Shown here: positions 1 to 10,989 of the stretch, piece by piece | How the letters are laid out: every line of letters begins with the position of its first letter | How positions within the stretch are numbered: position 1 is the first letter of the stretch | Assembly: GCA_032358255.1 (NCBI GenBank) | Contig: JAULBX010013319.1 | Coordinates: forward strand, 1 to 64,000 | Direction of reading: 5' to 3' | DNA: 64,000 bases | From: Heterotrichella gracilis | Lineage: Eukaryota; Sar; Xanthophyceae; Tribonematales; Xanthonemataceae | Made by a program: the position numbers and the translations under genes | The notes under the pieces: generated by a model | The model's input: the letters and a program-made list of their open reading frames with translations, nothing else | Told to the model about the DNA's origin: nothing | The model's database searches: none

Positions 1-1903
1 CGAGGCTGCGCTCATGCCGCTGCCGAGCGACCAAGTCCTGGAGGTGGGTGGTGGAGGAGTGGGTGGTGGGGTTGGGGGAGTGTGATGGGGGGAAGGGTGG
101 GGGTCCCAGGATTCATGTCATCTACGCACTAGGCCGGGTGCTGATGGCATTAAATGACATCATGGTCTGCACATCAGCACCTAATGCAATAAATTGCATT
201 GATCATTCACGAAAAGAATAAATCATTTTCTGCCCTCAACACCACAGATTGCTGCATTGGGTGGCGTATCGAGCTCCTCCATCACCAAACACCAAATGGT
301 TGAAGTGATCAAATAATGCAATGTAAGTCAATAAAGCAAACCTTAGTACCGATGTGTTTGAAGCAAACCTGAGTACCAATAACCTATTATGCCACAGGTT
401 GCTGGGCTGGGTGCGGCTGACATCATGTGGCCATGGATAAACAAATTTCTCAAAAATTGGAGAATGCAGGAAAATAACAAATGTTATTTGTCCACAGGTT
501 GCTGGGCTGGGTGCTGCCGACATCGGGTGGCGCATCAAGTCCTTCCCTTCCCCCTTCACCGCCCGCGCGCTCACCAACGCCCAGCTATTTGTACTAAATG
601 GGGAGAAGTTCAGGCGGGTGGCCATGGACTACCCAGAACTTTACTCCCAGCTGGGTGACTGCGCCAGGAGGTGGGTGGTGTGGTGGGTGGGGATGGTAGT
701 GGTGGTGCTGGTGGTGCTGGTGCTGGTGCTGGTGCTGGTGCTGGTGCTGGTGCTGGTGCTGGTGCTGGTAATGACAGTTGTTGGTGAAAGTGGTGGTGGT
801 GGTGTTTGTGCTGAATGGGGAGAAGTTCAGGCGGGTGGCCATGGATTCCCCAGAACTGTACTCACAGCTGGGCGACTGCGCCAGGAGGTGGGTGTGGTGG
901 TGCTGGTGGTGGTGGCGGTGGTGGTTGTGGGGGTTGGACCTCTACGTCCGACCTTTTTGCCTCAATGGAATCGCAATGAACCCCCCCCCCACGCCTCTCC
1001 GGCCTCCAACTCTCCCCCTTGCTTACATCCCTACCCCCACCACCACCGCAGCCAAGTCCTGCGCATCCACGAGTTCAGGCAGCACCTGCACATGCGCATC
1101 AAGACATCCCGCTCCAAAAACCCCCGCTCGCCCACCCACGCCACGCCCCCGCGCCACGCACCAGGCAGCGACGACGGCAGCGACGATGGCTCCGCCACTG
1201 CCCCAAGCACTGGGCTTGATGACCAGTCTGTGTACAGCGTGCATTATACCGAGGATCTGTTCAATGTGTCCCGGCCCGCGTCGCCGCTGGGGATGGGGAC
1301 GCCAGGTGAGCGCTTCCCTTTTAGGAGGTCAGCATTGAATAAAAGTTAATGAAAATATGTAATAAGACTTATGTAGAATTGGAGAAAAATATGAAAACAG
1401 AGAAAGGAAACCCAGGAAGGCGTGGAAACCCATCGTGGTTGTGGAATTAATACTTGATATAGTACAAAATGAAAACTTTTTAAAACACCCCATAAACAGG
1501 ATAAACTTGTGTGCTGCCTGTCCCACGTGCGCTACTCTTCCAAAGAATGGAAGTTAAATCCTAGAACCTGAGTCCCAAACCCTAAACCTTCTCCATGACC
1601 GCAGGCGTGCAGCGTTCCGAGTCCAGCGGCACCTCAATTCCCCTCCCTCCTTCATTCTACCTATCGCAACCATCCGCAGCTGTGCTGCATGTGCCGGAAC
1701 CACAACCACAACAACCAGAACAACAGCAGCAACCACAGCCGCAGCAACCACCAAAACACCCTCCACAGCAACAGCAGCACCCATCGTGGCAAGGGGGAAG
1801 CAGCACGCATGAGCAGGAGGGCGGGGAGGGTGCAGCACAGCCAAGCACCAGTGGGGGCACCCAACTGCATAGGCCCTTTGGTTCCTGGATTGATCCCTCT
1901 TAG
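1..1903 (+). CDS. C-terminal part of a cyclic-nucleotide-binding (CNBD) ion channel
   Basis: Partial gene, 5' end outside the window. The exon model is 1-42 (ending at GTGGGT), 498-670, 1052-1305 and 1605-1903 (stop TAG), with consistent phases. The exon at 498-670 reads like the end of a cyclic-nucleotide-binding domain: RALTNAQLFVLNGEKFRRV followed by a YPELYSQL segment, which matches the helix B/C region of CNG, HCN and EAG-type channels. The rest is a low-complexity cytoplasmic tail: a basic patch (RIKTSRSKNP), an Asp/Ser stretch, then a Gln/Pro-rich region. No membrane segments are in the window, so channel type and ion cannot be assigned. The domain call rests on motif similarity; that it is a channel rather than another CNBD protein is inference. 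Intron 2 carries a second copy of the exon end (see 805-890). Confidence 0.6.
384..440 (+). repeat. Echo of CNBD exon acceptor side
   Basis: The sequence GCCACAGGTTGCTGGGCTGG at about 391-410 repeats the acceptor and first codons of the real exon at 491-520, including the CAG. The copy diverges after about 35 bp. A weaker third copy lies at about 240-275. The duplication therefore spans an intron/exon border. Confidence 0.7.
703..772 (+). repeat. (CTGGTG)n microsatellite in a CNBD intron
   Basis: About eleven tandem hexamers of CTGGTG inside the intron that follows the exon at 498-670. It sits between the real exon end and its echo at 805-890. Confidence 0.9.
805..890 (+). repeat. Echo of CNBD exon donor side
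   Basis: Near-identical copy of 590-671, from VLNGEKFRRVAMD through the exon end and its GTGGGT donor. It differs at Tyr to Ser in the YPEL segment (SPEL here). It has an intact donor but no AG acceptor directly before it, so it is probably not a full alternative exon. It lies downstream of the true exon, as expected if a block covering the exon end and donor was duplicated in tandem. Confidence 0.8.
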
Positions 1904-3219
1904 GGTAATTTTCAAAGGCATTGCAGCGTTGAGTGATCAGTGGTGGTGTTAAATATGGGCCCATGGGGGTGCGCATGGCCAGGGGGGGAGATCCCGCGGC
2001 AGGGAAGGGAGGCGGGGGAGGGGAGGGGAGAGCAGGGGGAGCACCCGCATGCAAGCACCAGTGGATTCACACAACCCCTTTTGGCACCTGGATGACTCTT
2101 CGCAGGAAACCACGAGGCCTGCTTACAGTGTCACTTAGGGTTTAGTTTAGGGTTTAGGTTTATGATGTTAGAATGTACACATCTGGGGGATTGTCACTTT
2201 CATGTGGCAAGATACAAAACCTACCTCGTAGAGTCAGACATGTTGACTTCAAACGCACAGCCTGTTGACTTCAAACGCACAGCACAACATGGCATGGGAC
2301 GTCAAGTGGAATCCGCGTTCCGCACGTCAGCATTGTGGCAATAACCATACTCAGTACATTGCAATGGTTTCTGTTCTGAATCATATATTCTTCCTTTCCA
2401 TGTAGGCTTTTTTTGTCCAACGGCATTTATCTTATACAACCTGCCTGTATATGGCATCATTTGTACAGCTACATTCGTAACTGTTTTCTACTAAGATTAG
2501 TAAATGGACACAGACCATATGTTCAGGGGAGTTCACTCTGTGGCATGTTGTTGGGCGTCATGAATTGGAGGAGAGTTGCCCCCACTAGGTTGTGATAATC
2601 GGTGAGCGGCGGGGAGTATCACCCCGACCATCAGTATTGTGGGTTGATTTAATTAATAATTACATGGCCGATATCATATTGAGTCAACATAGCAACAACC
2701 CAGCAACGTCGGACTAATAAGGACTCCTTATTAGTGTCACAACTTGGCAGCCCTTGCACTCACAACAGCTGGTGATAACTGCCGGCGATGCAATGCATTA
2801 TGATGCATGCACATTTTAGCAAAAGATCCATAATTCTCCAGCTTGTGAAAAGTGAAACCTGTAAACACTACGTAGGTTGACAATCATTGTGGTTTGGTTG
2901 TGTGTGACATACAGCCATCAAGCTCACTGTGACAGTAGGTTGATGGATGGTATGACATACATGAAGCCATCTCACAATAGTACATGTACAATCTGTAACA
3001 GTTGTAACAACATACACCGCCGGGACAAGCCGGGCCCTAGCCCTAAATGCTGATGGCTGAGCTGAAGCTGAATAGGCTGGTGACCCACTGCTCCCTTGAA
3101 AACCAGCAGCATTTTGGCCCAGAACAACTGTTGTCGCATCATATCTACATATTACCATCAGAGCCAATCCCAATATTGTTGTTGGCATTAGCGCTGTTCC
3201 CTCCATTTGCGTTTGCCTC
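1904..3219. other. Intergenic region
   Basis: No convincing gene. It holds a short telomere-like run at about 2135-2160 (TTTAGGGTTTAGTTTAGGG type), AT-richer sequence, and at about 3060-3220 the degraded continuation of the Asn/Ala repeat coding sequence of the neighbouring minus-strand gene. Confidence 0.5.
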
Positions 3220-4721
3220 CTAGTGGTTGTAGATATGGTTATTGTCACCAGAACCACCACTGCATGTGCAAGCCTACTATAAGCCTTCCAACAGGACCAA
3301 GTTGTAGGTTGCATAAAATGCTGCACCAGCATCAACAACACCAGGAGGACTTTACTAAATGGGATGGTGATGTATTAAAGTCCTCCTGACAGCACCCAGC
3401 CATATAGTTAGTTAATTACATGCATTCTACCAATACAGCCAGATTAGCAGTCATATATCACATACTTTTTACTGAATGTTTGTTATATACCCCACCCTTG
3501 CCTGACTTTTATTTGGCAAAGGCATGGACTATAGCCCATGGGCCAGATTTCACCTCACCTTCCAGATAGCAAGCGCCTGCCATTGACAATGTTGGTGGCC
3601 TCATTGTCGGCAGTAGCATCGTTGCCAGCAGCAGCAACAATGTTCTGGTTACTGCTGATGCTGTTGTCGCCACCAGAGCTGGTGTCGATGACGTTCCCAG
3701 AGGAGTTGTGGGCATGCGCATTGGGTCCAACAGCGTCCGCGTTCTGTGTGCTGGTGATGCTGGTGCCTCCAGAATGACCACCAGTGCATGTACAATTCCC
3801 AGCACTGCATGTGCAATTCCCACTGCAAGTGCAAGCATTCTGTCAGCAATCTGATGGTTACCAAGCTATGAGGTATATAATGCTCACAGCCATTAATGGA
3901 ATTGAGTTAGCGTGCTGTTAATTTAATTAAGCTTAATTAAGGCGCCCTGATGGACCCCATGATGTAAGCCAGACAAGGGTGGATGGTCATGCAAGCACGC
4001 TGAAGTCGTAGCAATAGGTTGTGTGTTTGAAAATACATAAACAAGTTTGCCGTACTGCGCACCAATTTTTTGCCCTAATATTTCGCACTGGCAATCTTTC
4101 ATTATGCTGTGCACCTGCATAAATGTGCATCATGTGCACAACTGGCACCTACCTATTACAAGTGCAATAGCTAGGTACCTAATTACACGTGATTTTCGTT
4201 TGGGCCAAGACTTGGACCGGAGCCAAGCGCACCTTCCAGATGCCAGCAAGCGCCTGCCACCAATGACATTTGTGGCATTGTTTGACGCACTGGCATCGTT
4301 GCCGCCAACAGCCACAGTGTTCTGGTCATTGCTGATGCTATTGTTGCCCCCTGAGCTACCGTCAATGACGGTCACAGAGGAGTTGTGGGCGTGCGCATTG
4401 CGCCCAACAGCCAGCGTATTTTGGGTGCTGTTGATGCTGGTGCCTCCATGGTCAAGCAGGCGCCTGCCAACGGTGTTGGTAGCAGAGTTGCTGGCATGGG
4501 CGTTGTTACCAAAGGCCTGCGCATGCTGGTTGCTGTTGATGTGGTAGCTGCCCCCGGAACTCCCGGAGGCAATGTTGTTCTCAGCATTGTTGTTGGCATT
4601 GGCATTGCGACCAAAAGCCATGGCGTTTTGCAGGTTGTACAACTCACAGGCAGCATCAAGCCAGGGGATCTCAATGCACTGTGTGGGGCAAGCGGAACCG
4701 CCCACTGCCTCCGGAAACGCC
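3220..4721 (-). CDS. Asn/Ala-rich repeat protein, probably secreted (partial model)
   Basis: Minus-strand gene with three recognisable exons: about 4721-4233, 3822-3559 and 3259-3220. All junctions use the same phase and style (donor after a GRRLL..SG motif; acceptor TGCAG before a Ser-Gly codon pair). The protein is built from units of roughly 35 residues of the form Q-N-x-x-A-x-G-x-N-A-x-A-x-N-x-x, for example QNAMAFGRNANANNN and QNTLAVGRNAHAHNS. Exon 2 opens with a Cys-rich stretch (GNCTCSAGNCTC). The AxAxGxNAxAxN periodicity resembles beta-helix or adhesin-head repeats, and GRRLL motifs occur in algal secreted proteins, so an extracellular or cell-wall role is inferred. In-frame repeat remnants continue past the stop at 3220-3222, suggesting the gene has been shortened at its 3' end. 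The true start was not found. Confidence 0.55.
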
Positions 4722-4758
4722 AGCGGCGCTTTTGGCCAAAACCCTAAACCCTAAAACC

Positions 4759-5345
4759 CTACCCCCCAAACCCTAAACCAATGACACACTGCCTGCTGGA
4801 TTCAATGTGCAGGGTTTTGGCTGGGGTATTAGACGCGCAACTAACCATCTCAAACGTCTCATTAAGCTCTTGCGACTCGGCTGATTTCTGGGGCCAGAAC
4901 CGCTGGAGCGCGCGGCGAAGCCAGCCCCGGGGGCGAGCGCCCAGGGTCTGCCCAGCATACCAAGCCGCACACGCCTCTGCAGTTCCTGAAGCAGCGCGCT
5001 CCGGCTCGCTGCCGATGCGCTGCGTCGCAATCTTGAACACGATGTGCGACAGCTGGCATTGGGCAACGGTGTATGGATTGCTGGCGGAATACTCGTGGCA
5101 CTTGTCTGCAGTGCACTGTCCCTTGCTGCCATAACAGACTCCACTATGGTGCTCTTGCCGCTGTCAGGAGGGTCAAGCACCAGCCCAAAGCTGGTGGACT
5201 GGCCGCCAAACCAGGCCTGCAGCGCCCGCGTCTCTGGCACCCTGGCAAAAATGGATTCACCGTCGCCCCGCCTGTAACCGAAGGGGCTGGCGCTGGGTGC
5301 TTGTGGCTGAAGCCCTGCTGGGGAGTAGACCCCTGGGAGCGAGCC
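4759..5345 (-). pseudogene. Broken P-loop ATPase fragment (ATPase_2/archaeal-ATPase-like)
   Basis: Reading on the minus strand, a segment near 5280-5130 encodes FARVPETRALQAWF, then LVLDPPDSGKSTIVESV. This has the spacing of the linker and Walker A motif of archaeal-type ATPase domains (usual GPPGSGKT replaced by DPPDSGKS). Downstream, plausible coding passes into another frame (VFKIATQRIGSEPERAA to about 4860), so either a frameshift or an unrecognised intron separates the pieces. Walker B is not visible. The first exon edge has an echo at about 5495-5545. It precedes the Asn/Ala repeat gene on the same strand, but a link between them is unproven. Confidence 0.4.
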
Positions 5346-5545
5346 TGTGCAACACAACATACAAGAAATAAGTGGATGGATAGCTTACGTAGCTTTGCAG
5401 CCTGTCCTTGAACAAGCGCGTTGGTTGAGGAAGAGGAAAATGCAACATACACATCAGCTCCTCCTCCATCGTCAGCCGTAGTAAGCAACGTTGAATGGGG
5501 AGCAGACCCCTGGGAGCGAGCCTGGACGTGTGCAACACAGCATGT
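5318..5545 (-). repeat. Tandem copy of the ATPase exon edge
   Basis: A block containing GACCCCTGGGAGCGAGCCTG occurs at about 5328-5347 and again at about 5504-5523, followed in both by a GTGCAACACA.CAT.. stretch. It is another exon-edge duplication, on the upstream side of the minus-strand exon. Confidence 0.65.
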
Positions 5546-6520
5546 CAGTGCATAACAAGGGGTTGACGCAACCGGCCAGTGCTCTGCACAGCTTGACTGG
5601 CACAGCAACTGCGTGCCTACAGATGTAATGCACACAGTGCACAGCCTGGTGGGTAAAGGATTCAAAACTTTTGTTCCTTATTTCTATTATAAGTTGGCTG
5701 TGGTTTGCCGCCGTGTGTGGGGGCGTTTAATTTCTTTCTTTCTTTCTTTCAGTTTAGAAGTCACACTGGTTGCAACACACCTGCACCTGTTGAGCAGGCC
5801 TGTGGCAGCGCAGTGGAGAGCTGTGTGGGTGCCGCAAGCCACTCCTGAGGTTGCGGGGTGTAGCCCGTTGTCTGGTGACAGTTGCCACGCCCACCAGGCC
5901 CTGCGAGCGACAAATCGTGGTTTCTAGCATTGCCAGCCGATAGGGCAAAGTGCTTCTAGACCTGGTACAGTGCTCCACTGCCCGGCATTCTGAACCCTAC
6001 ACCCTAAAATCAGGTGCTGTAAGTGGCTGGTACCAAGGACAGTGCCATTTCCAAGGCACCATGGGGTGGCCAAGGGTGTGTGAGCCAAGCACTGCAGTGG
6101 GCACACTGAGTGCGAACGCCTCAAACACTGGATACAACACTTGAAAGGAGCCGCCAATGAACAAAGCACCACCTGAGGTGGATGGCAGCGTCTCAGGATG
6201 CACAAAAATATACACGCCCGAGACCTCCCCACAGCTGCAGGGTATGCTAGGGTATCCTAGTCCCCTGCTGGACCAACGCCGTTTCCAAGGCACCATATGG
6301 GCTGGGCCTGCCTGGGCCAGCGACCAAGTGTGTGTGACAAGCTTTGCAGTGGGCATACTGCACGAACCTTCCTCACAGCTGCAAGGGAATGACAGGGTGG
6401 GGTGCGTGTATGTGCAGGTTGGGGATACTGACCACAGCAACTTTCCTGACCTGGGCTGGTGCACAGCTGGCCAGTTGCTAACCTTGCCAAAAAAAAGGTT
6501 GCGGTGCAGAGAACAGACTT
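5546..6520. other. Region without a clear gene; imperfect direct repeat
   Basis: Open frames exist on both strands but none shows a recognisable family. Two related blocks at about 6040-6110 and 6283-6365 share TTTCCAAGGCACCAT and GCAGTGGGCA, about 245 bp apart. They may be another duplicated exon of an unidentified gene. Confidence 0.35.
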
Positions 6521-7314
6521 TGTAAGCGTTTCGAAAACTAGCCCTGCAGTGTCAGGCCTATGTACGTGGCTACCTACCCTAAACCCTGTTCACCCAAGCC
6601 GCCCTTTGACCTTGAGCTGCGCTGATATTCCAACGGGGCATCAAGTGGGGCAGTGGGCACAGGGTCAGCTGATACACCAGGACGACACCAGAGTGCGTAC
6701 CTGATGCACACCACTTGTCAGCAGGAAGCCCATCACGGCAAGTAGCCTTGTCGTTGAGTGAAGTGAGGGTCAAACAGGCGCAGCCAGTCCGAAACTTGTG
6801 CACATATGCATGCGGTTGCTGGGGTAGTTGTGTGACTGATGGGGAAGCGGGGGTGCTTGAAGATGTTGTTTATCGTTTGCTACTCTGCGACAGTTTTGAG
6901 GTTGCGAACACCAAGCCTGCTGAAAAGCCAAACCGTTTGCATTCGTTTGGGCAAACGCATGCATGCATATGTGGTGGAAAACGGGGAAATAATAAAACAA
7001 TTGTTTTAAATCATTTTTCTGCATAACATACCATTTCTTTTGCTGCACAGGAGTAAAGTTGGACTGCAAACGAAAAAAATACACCACAAAGATGCCTTGA
7101 CCTCTCTCAGTTGCTGGACAGCGAAATATAGATACTATGTTTTGTGCGCCAAATACCCTCTCCACAAACCATCGCCATGCCATCACATCAAGAATAGGTT
7201 GGTGCACAGGTGCTTTCAAGCTGCCCAGCCAGTACTGGAGGCAGTGATCACGTTAGCAAAGGAGTTGCAGCAGTTTAGAAGTTTAACTCACTGCTTTGTA
7301 ACAAAACTCTACTA

Positions 7315-7336
7315 AGTTTTACCCAAGGGTAAAACT
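7315..7336. repeat. Perfect hairpin palindrome in left arm
   Basis: Ten-base arms AGTTTTACCC and GGGTAAAACT separated by an AA loop. It is conserved, in inverted form, in the right arm near 13640-13661. Confidence 0.9.
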
Positions 7337-7504
7337 CGTGATGAGCATGCTCGGGGCTCGTAGCTGTTAACCCAGCAGATATCAGCACTACCGTAGCCAC
7401 CATGACTGATGCAGCCCACTGGACAACACATTCTTGTGCCTCCCATGGATGACACATACACAGTTAGATATCTCGCCCGTAATATAAGTTACACGAGCAT
7501 CGGC

Positions 7505-7525
7505 CACCTACTTTCAAAGTAGGTG
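7505..7525. repeat. Perfect hairpin palindrome in left arm
   Basis: Ten-base arms CACCTACTTT and AAAGTAGGTG around a single C. It is retained in the right arm at about 13449-13469. Confidence 0.9.
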
Positions 7526-8308
7526 CAGCAATTGAGCTGCTAAAAATTAAAGGTTCCATACAGGAAAACAGGCACCTGCTATTGAAATCCCCACAAGATA
7601 CAGGATGCACTACAAAATTGTTCATCATACACGGGCTGATACGAGCAATCGCTTACACACTAATCTCCAACATAGCTATACACTGATTCCCCATCATTCT
7701 GATGATTATGCACATACCCAAACGGATGTCACGCCTAAGGTGGGTGAATTTCATACCCAACCGGATTCACTTGCAGCATTCCAATCATCCTGTTCGCCTT
7801 GAATACTGGTAGCAATCCATACATCGTGTTCACCTGCTAGTTATGCAAACTCCTGGCTACAGCAAGTAACATTCACATCTGCTTATCACACTGACTCGTC
7901 TACTTCTCACTTGCAGTGCCAATATTGCTACCTAACACCCCAATCACAAGGTCTTTATAGCCAAAGGTGGTACCAGGTAAAAGCGGCTAAAAGGTACTAG
8001 GTAAAAGCGGCTGCTGTATTCCAACAACGGCGGCCAGTCTCCGCAGCTGAATCCTATACCAACCTATCATGGCTGCCACAATCACTCCTGGCTGCCACAG
8101 AAGTGCACAAACGGCCTGCCTCTCGGCAACAATACACGGCCACTTGTGTCTCCCTTGCCAAACGCGGGCAGGGACACCTGCCACCACTTCCTCGAGTGCT
8201 TCTTGGCCTTCCTCTTGAGATGTGCCTCCTCCTGTTGGAGCCTTCGGCCTGCAAGCCAGAGCAACGAGCTGTAAACTCAGCACAAAGGCATACCAAGGTG
8301 CCTGCAAT

Positions 8309-8328
8309 AACCACCAAGCTTGGTGGTT
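8309..8328. repeat. Perfect 20-bp palindrome in left arm
   Basis: AACCACCAAG followed directly by its reverse complement CTTGGTGGTT. Its counterpart in the right arm lies at about 12658-12677. A 12-bp palindrome, ACTACCGGTAGT, is close by (about 8365-8376). Confidence 0.9.
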
Positions 8329-8625
8329 GAATATACCACCTAGCTGCTAAAATAACCAGCAAGCTACTACCGGTAGTGGGCATATCAAGGGAGCAAAGCA
8401 GGGAGTGCAAACCAAAGATACCGGCATCCCTTGTCCTACTCACAGCAGACCAGCAAGCCCAACCAGATGATGCGAATCCGCATATCTGGCAGTGCAAGCA
8501 AGGGTCACAAACGTTACACAGTCTCCAACATGCATGCATATGTGCTGTGCACCACTAATTAGCTTAGCAACTCAATAATGGGGCTGCCCAGTAACACACG
8601 CCCACTTCAAATAGGCGCATCACCA

Positions 8626-9552
8626 CTCACCAATGCTGTAGCGTCTTGCCATGGTCGTGGCAGTGCCGACCCCAGCGTCCCGTATCGCGTTGCCGAGGAC
8701 GACTGTTGACAATATTATTGTAGCGCAGATAACAGTAACCCCTTTCCAATCCATTTTCGACGTGGTGCACCCACGAGATGAGGAGAGTGAGTGTTTTGTC
8801 GTGGGGAAACGAGATAGGCGGGTACGTGGATGTGGGTGACTGGTTGAGACCTACTCCAGACAAGTCAAGCTCGCGCCTATTTATCTGGTGCAAGTGCATC
8901 AACGCTATCGCTGTCAGACAAACCACCCATCTGGGCACAGACTGGACGCTCACAGCCTCGCAGCATTTGCAGGGGATGCCCCCCATGGGGGCCACATGGG
9001 GGCCACATGGGGCCCCATTTATGGGACTAGCTGCAGGGTAGTATAATACTAGTATTGAAACCTACCACCCGGTACACCGTGGTCAGCCATAGATTTTCCA
9101 TTGGAACACCCCTATACTTGCGCAAATGCAAGTACGGCAGCAAAGTACTGGAAGCTGTGACCAGTTGGCTTGATATTTGGCCATCGGTGCACCGTGGTCG
9201 TACGGGATCTGGGCGCAGGGACCCGCGTGGCACCACTGGCACGGCCTAGGCCAGATTGTTGGTCCGGGTTGGCGATTCACTGGCCACCAAATGCGCATGG
9301 CGCCAGCTTCAGCGCGTGTAAGAGACCATTGCATGCGAGTGGGTCGACGTATCTGATCCACTTGCTGAAACCTACCTAACGTTATATCAACGCTTGGGAC
9401 TGCTTGTATCTCACAGACGTTGTTACACCGGTGCCGTTGGGACATCTTGCCTAGTTAGAATTCTCGCTAGCGGGAGCTGGCTTTGCAACATTGGCAGTAC
9501 TGCACTATAGTGCTTGATAACAACGTCGTGTCGACACGAGGACTACGAGACT
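8626..9552. other. Core of inverted duplication, 5' non-coding part
   Basis: No gene recognised. Contains a short G-rich direct repeat (GGGGCCACATG units, about 8978-9015) and two related GTACACCGTGGTC / GTGCACCGTGGTC blocks at about 9070 and 9187. The promoter of the small gene at 9553 is expected here, but no clear motif is visible. Confidence 0.4.
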
Positions 9553-10437
9553 ATGGAGCTTTTGAAACAGCTAGGACGTACCATCGCAAGGCGAGAGACT
9601 GTATTCTGCGCCACAGCAGTAACCATTGGAGCACTGCTCCGCGATGGCCTGATACAGGCAATGGCCAGGTTCGGAATCGACACGTTGGACAGTGCTGCCG
9701 AAGCATGCGCACAAGGTGGGCATTTCAACTTGTCACTCTTTTCAAGTTGCAAGCAGTTGGGGAGGTTGGCGTCTCATTTTTTGGCAGCCTTTGTGTATAC
9801 CTGTTGGGTGTGAGATGTGTTGAGTTGCAACTCTGATAGGCGGAGTATAGTTATAACTGTGTGTGGTGCAATGCATAATGGTCGAGATCATGGAATTCTT
9901 TGTGACAAATGCGCATTTGTTTGTGCGCAGCGCTGCATATTGCATGTATCCAATACAAAACTCAGCAAATACTGCACGAAGCATCAAGCTGCCAATGCTG
10001 CCCAATTGAGAACTGGGTTTACAAATTAATATTGGTTACGAGTGCAAACCAATTCGCCCTCCATAAATATTGTGATGCAGATTGCGTTTGCGTTCGCAGG
10101 ATATCAATAACTTGAATCGCTTGTTGGGTATTGATAGTATTTTCCATGTGGTAGGGTAGACAGTGGAGAGGCATGCCCTTTTCTTGATTAAATCCTACTC
10201 CTTAGCCGGGCCAGGCTTTGTTCGAGGAAAGGCTAGAAAGGCTGCGTTGACAATTATTGACTTATTAAGTTTTTGTGATACTGTCCATGACAGCCGTATT
10301 GGGCCTTCATGGAAGGTGCTAACTTTATAGTTGTGTTGTGGTTTGCAGGGGCCACATATGAGAAGGAGCTTGAAGAGGCAAAGAAGAATAAGAAGCTTGA
10401 AGAGGCAAAGAAGAAGAAGAAAAAGGGCAAGGATTGA
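9553..10437 (+). CDS. Two-exon gene for an 83-residue protein with lysine-rich tail
   Basis: Exon 1 is 9553-9715 (ATG, MELLKQLGRTIARRE...) and ends at CAAG|GTGGGC. Exon 2 is 10349-10437, after TTTGCAG. Joining in phase 1 gives a continuous 83-residue frame ending in TGA. The N-terminal half is amphipathic to moderately hydrophobic (TVFCATAVTIGALLRDG). The C-terminal 28 residues form a charged helix with a repeated KKLEEAKK motif and a terminal run KKKKKKGKD. I do not recognise the family. The lysine tail could serve nuclear or nucleolar targeting or RNA contact; this is inference. It is one of two genes in the unique core between the inverted arms. The clean two-exon phase supports a real gene. 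Confidence 0.6.
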
Positions 10438-10989
10438 ATAAGTCAAATATGCACCATATATGTATGCCATGCCTAAAAAGAAAATAATAATAAAAAAAAT
10501 TTGGCCATCGCAGCCCTTAATGTAACTTACAGCTTAAAGCTTCCCTTTTAAAATTATGTTGCGAACTATCTAAATTGTCTTGCCATTTGTTTACTTGCAG
10601 CCAGTTACTTTCGATCTATGAAGGGTGATAAAGTTATAAATAAATTGGCCAAAAACCACAAGGATAAAAAAAAATTGAGCTCTAAAACAGAAGGATAAAA
10701 ATAAATGGCACAATTGGGCTAGGGTAACAATAAACAAAGAAAACCTGCCTTGGCAAGCCTGGGCTGCAAATGACGCGTGGAACAAGCTGGAAACAACGGT
10801 AAACGCGTTCAGCGACGTTTAAAATAGCCAATGAGGTTGCCAGGCATGCATGCATTTGCAAATGCATGCTTTCACACCCTGCCAGGCCGCCACGTGGACA
10901 CTCTGGAGGCCATTGCCAACTCGGATTTTCCCTCGTTTCTTTATCATTATTACCCCCAACAGTCTTGTGAGCCCGGGTTGGCTCCCTGA

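Larger units (their letters stand above)
6525..8625 (+). repeat. Left arm of large inverted duplication
   Basis: This arm matches the reverse complement of 12367-14445 almost base for base over its inner 1.9 kb. For example, the reading frames at 8376-8558 (+) and 12428-12610 (-) encode identical 60-residue peptides, and 7040-7315 (+) matches 13660-13935 (-) at nearly every residue. Similarity weakens outward, with indels from about 6780 to 6530. The inner border is sharp near 8625. The arm contains hairpin palindromes at 7315-7336, 7505-7525 and 8309-8328. I see no transposase. Open frames inside the arms are not recognisable proteins. Confidence 0.9.

Noticed and set aside
594-842. Minus-strand open frame rich in His-Gln-His
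   Set aside because: It is the reverse reading of the (CTGGTG)n microsatellite in an intron.
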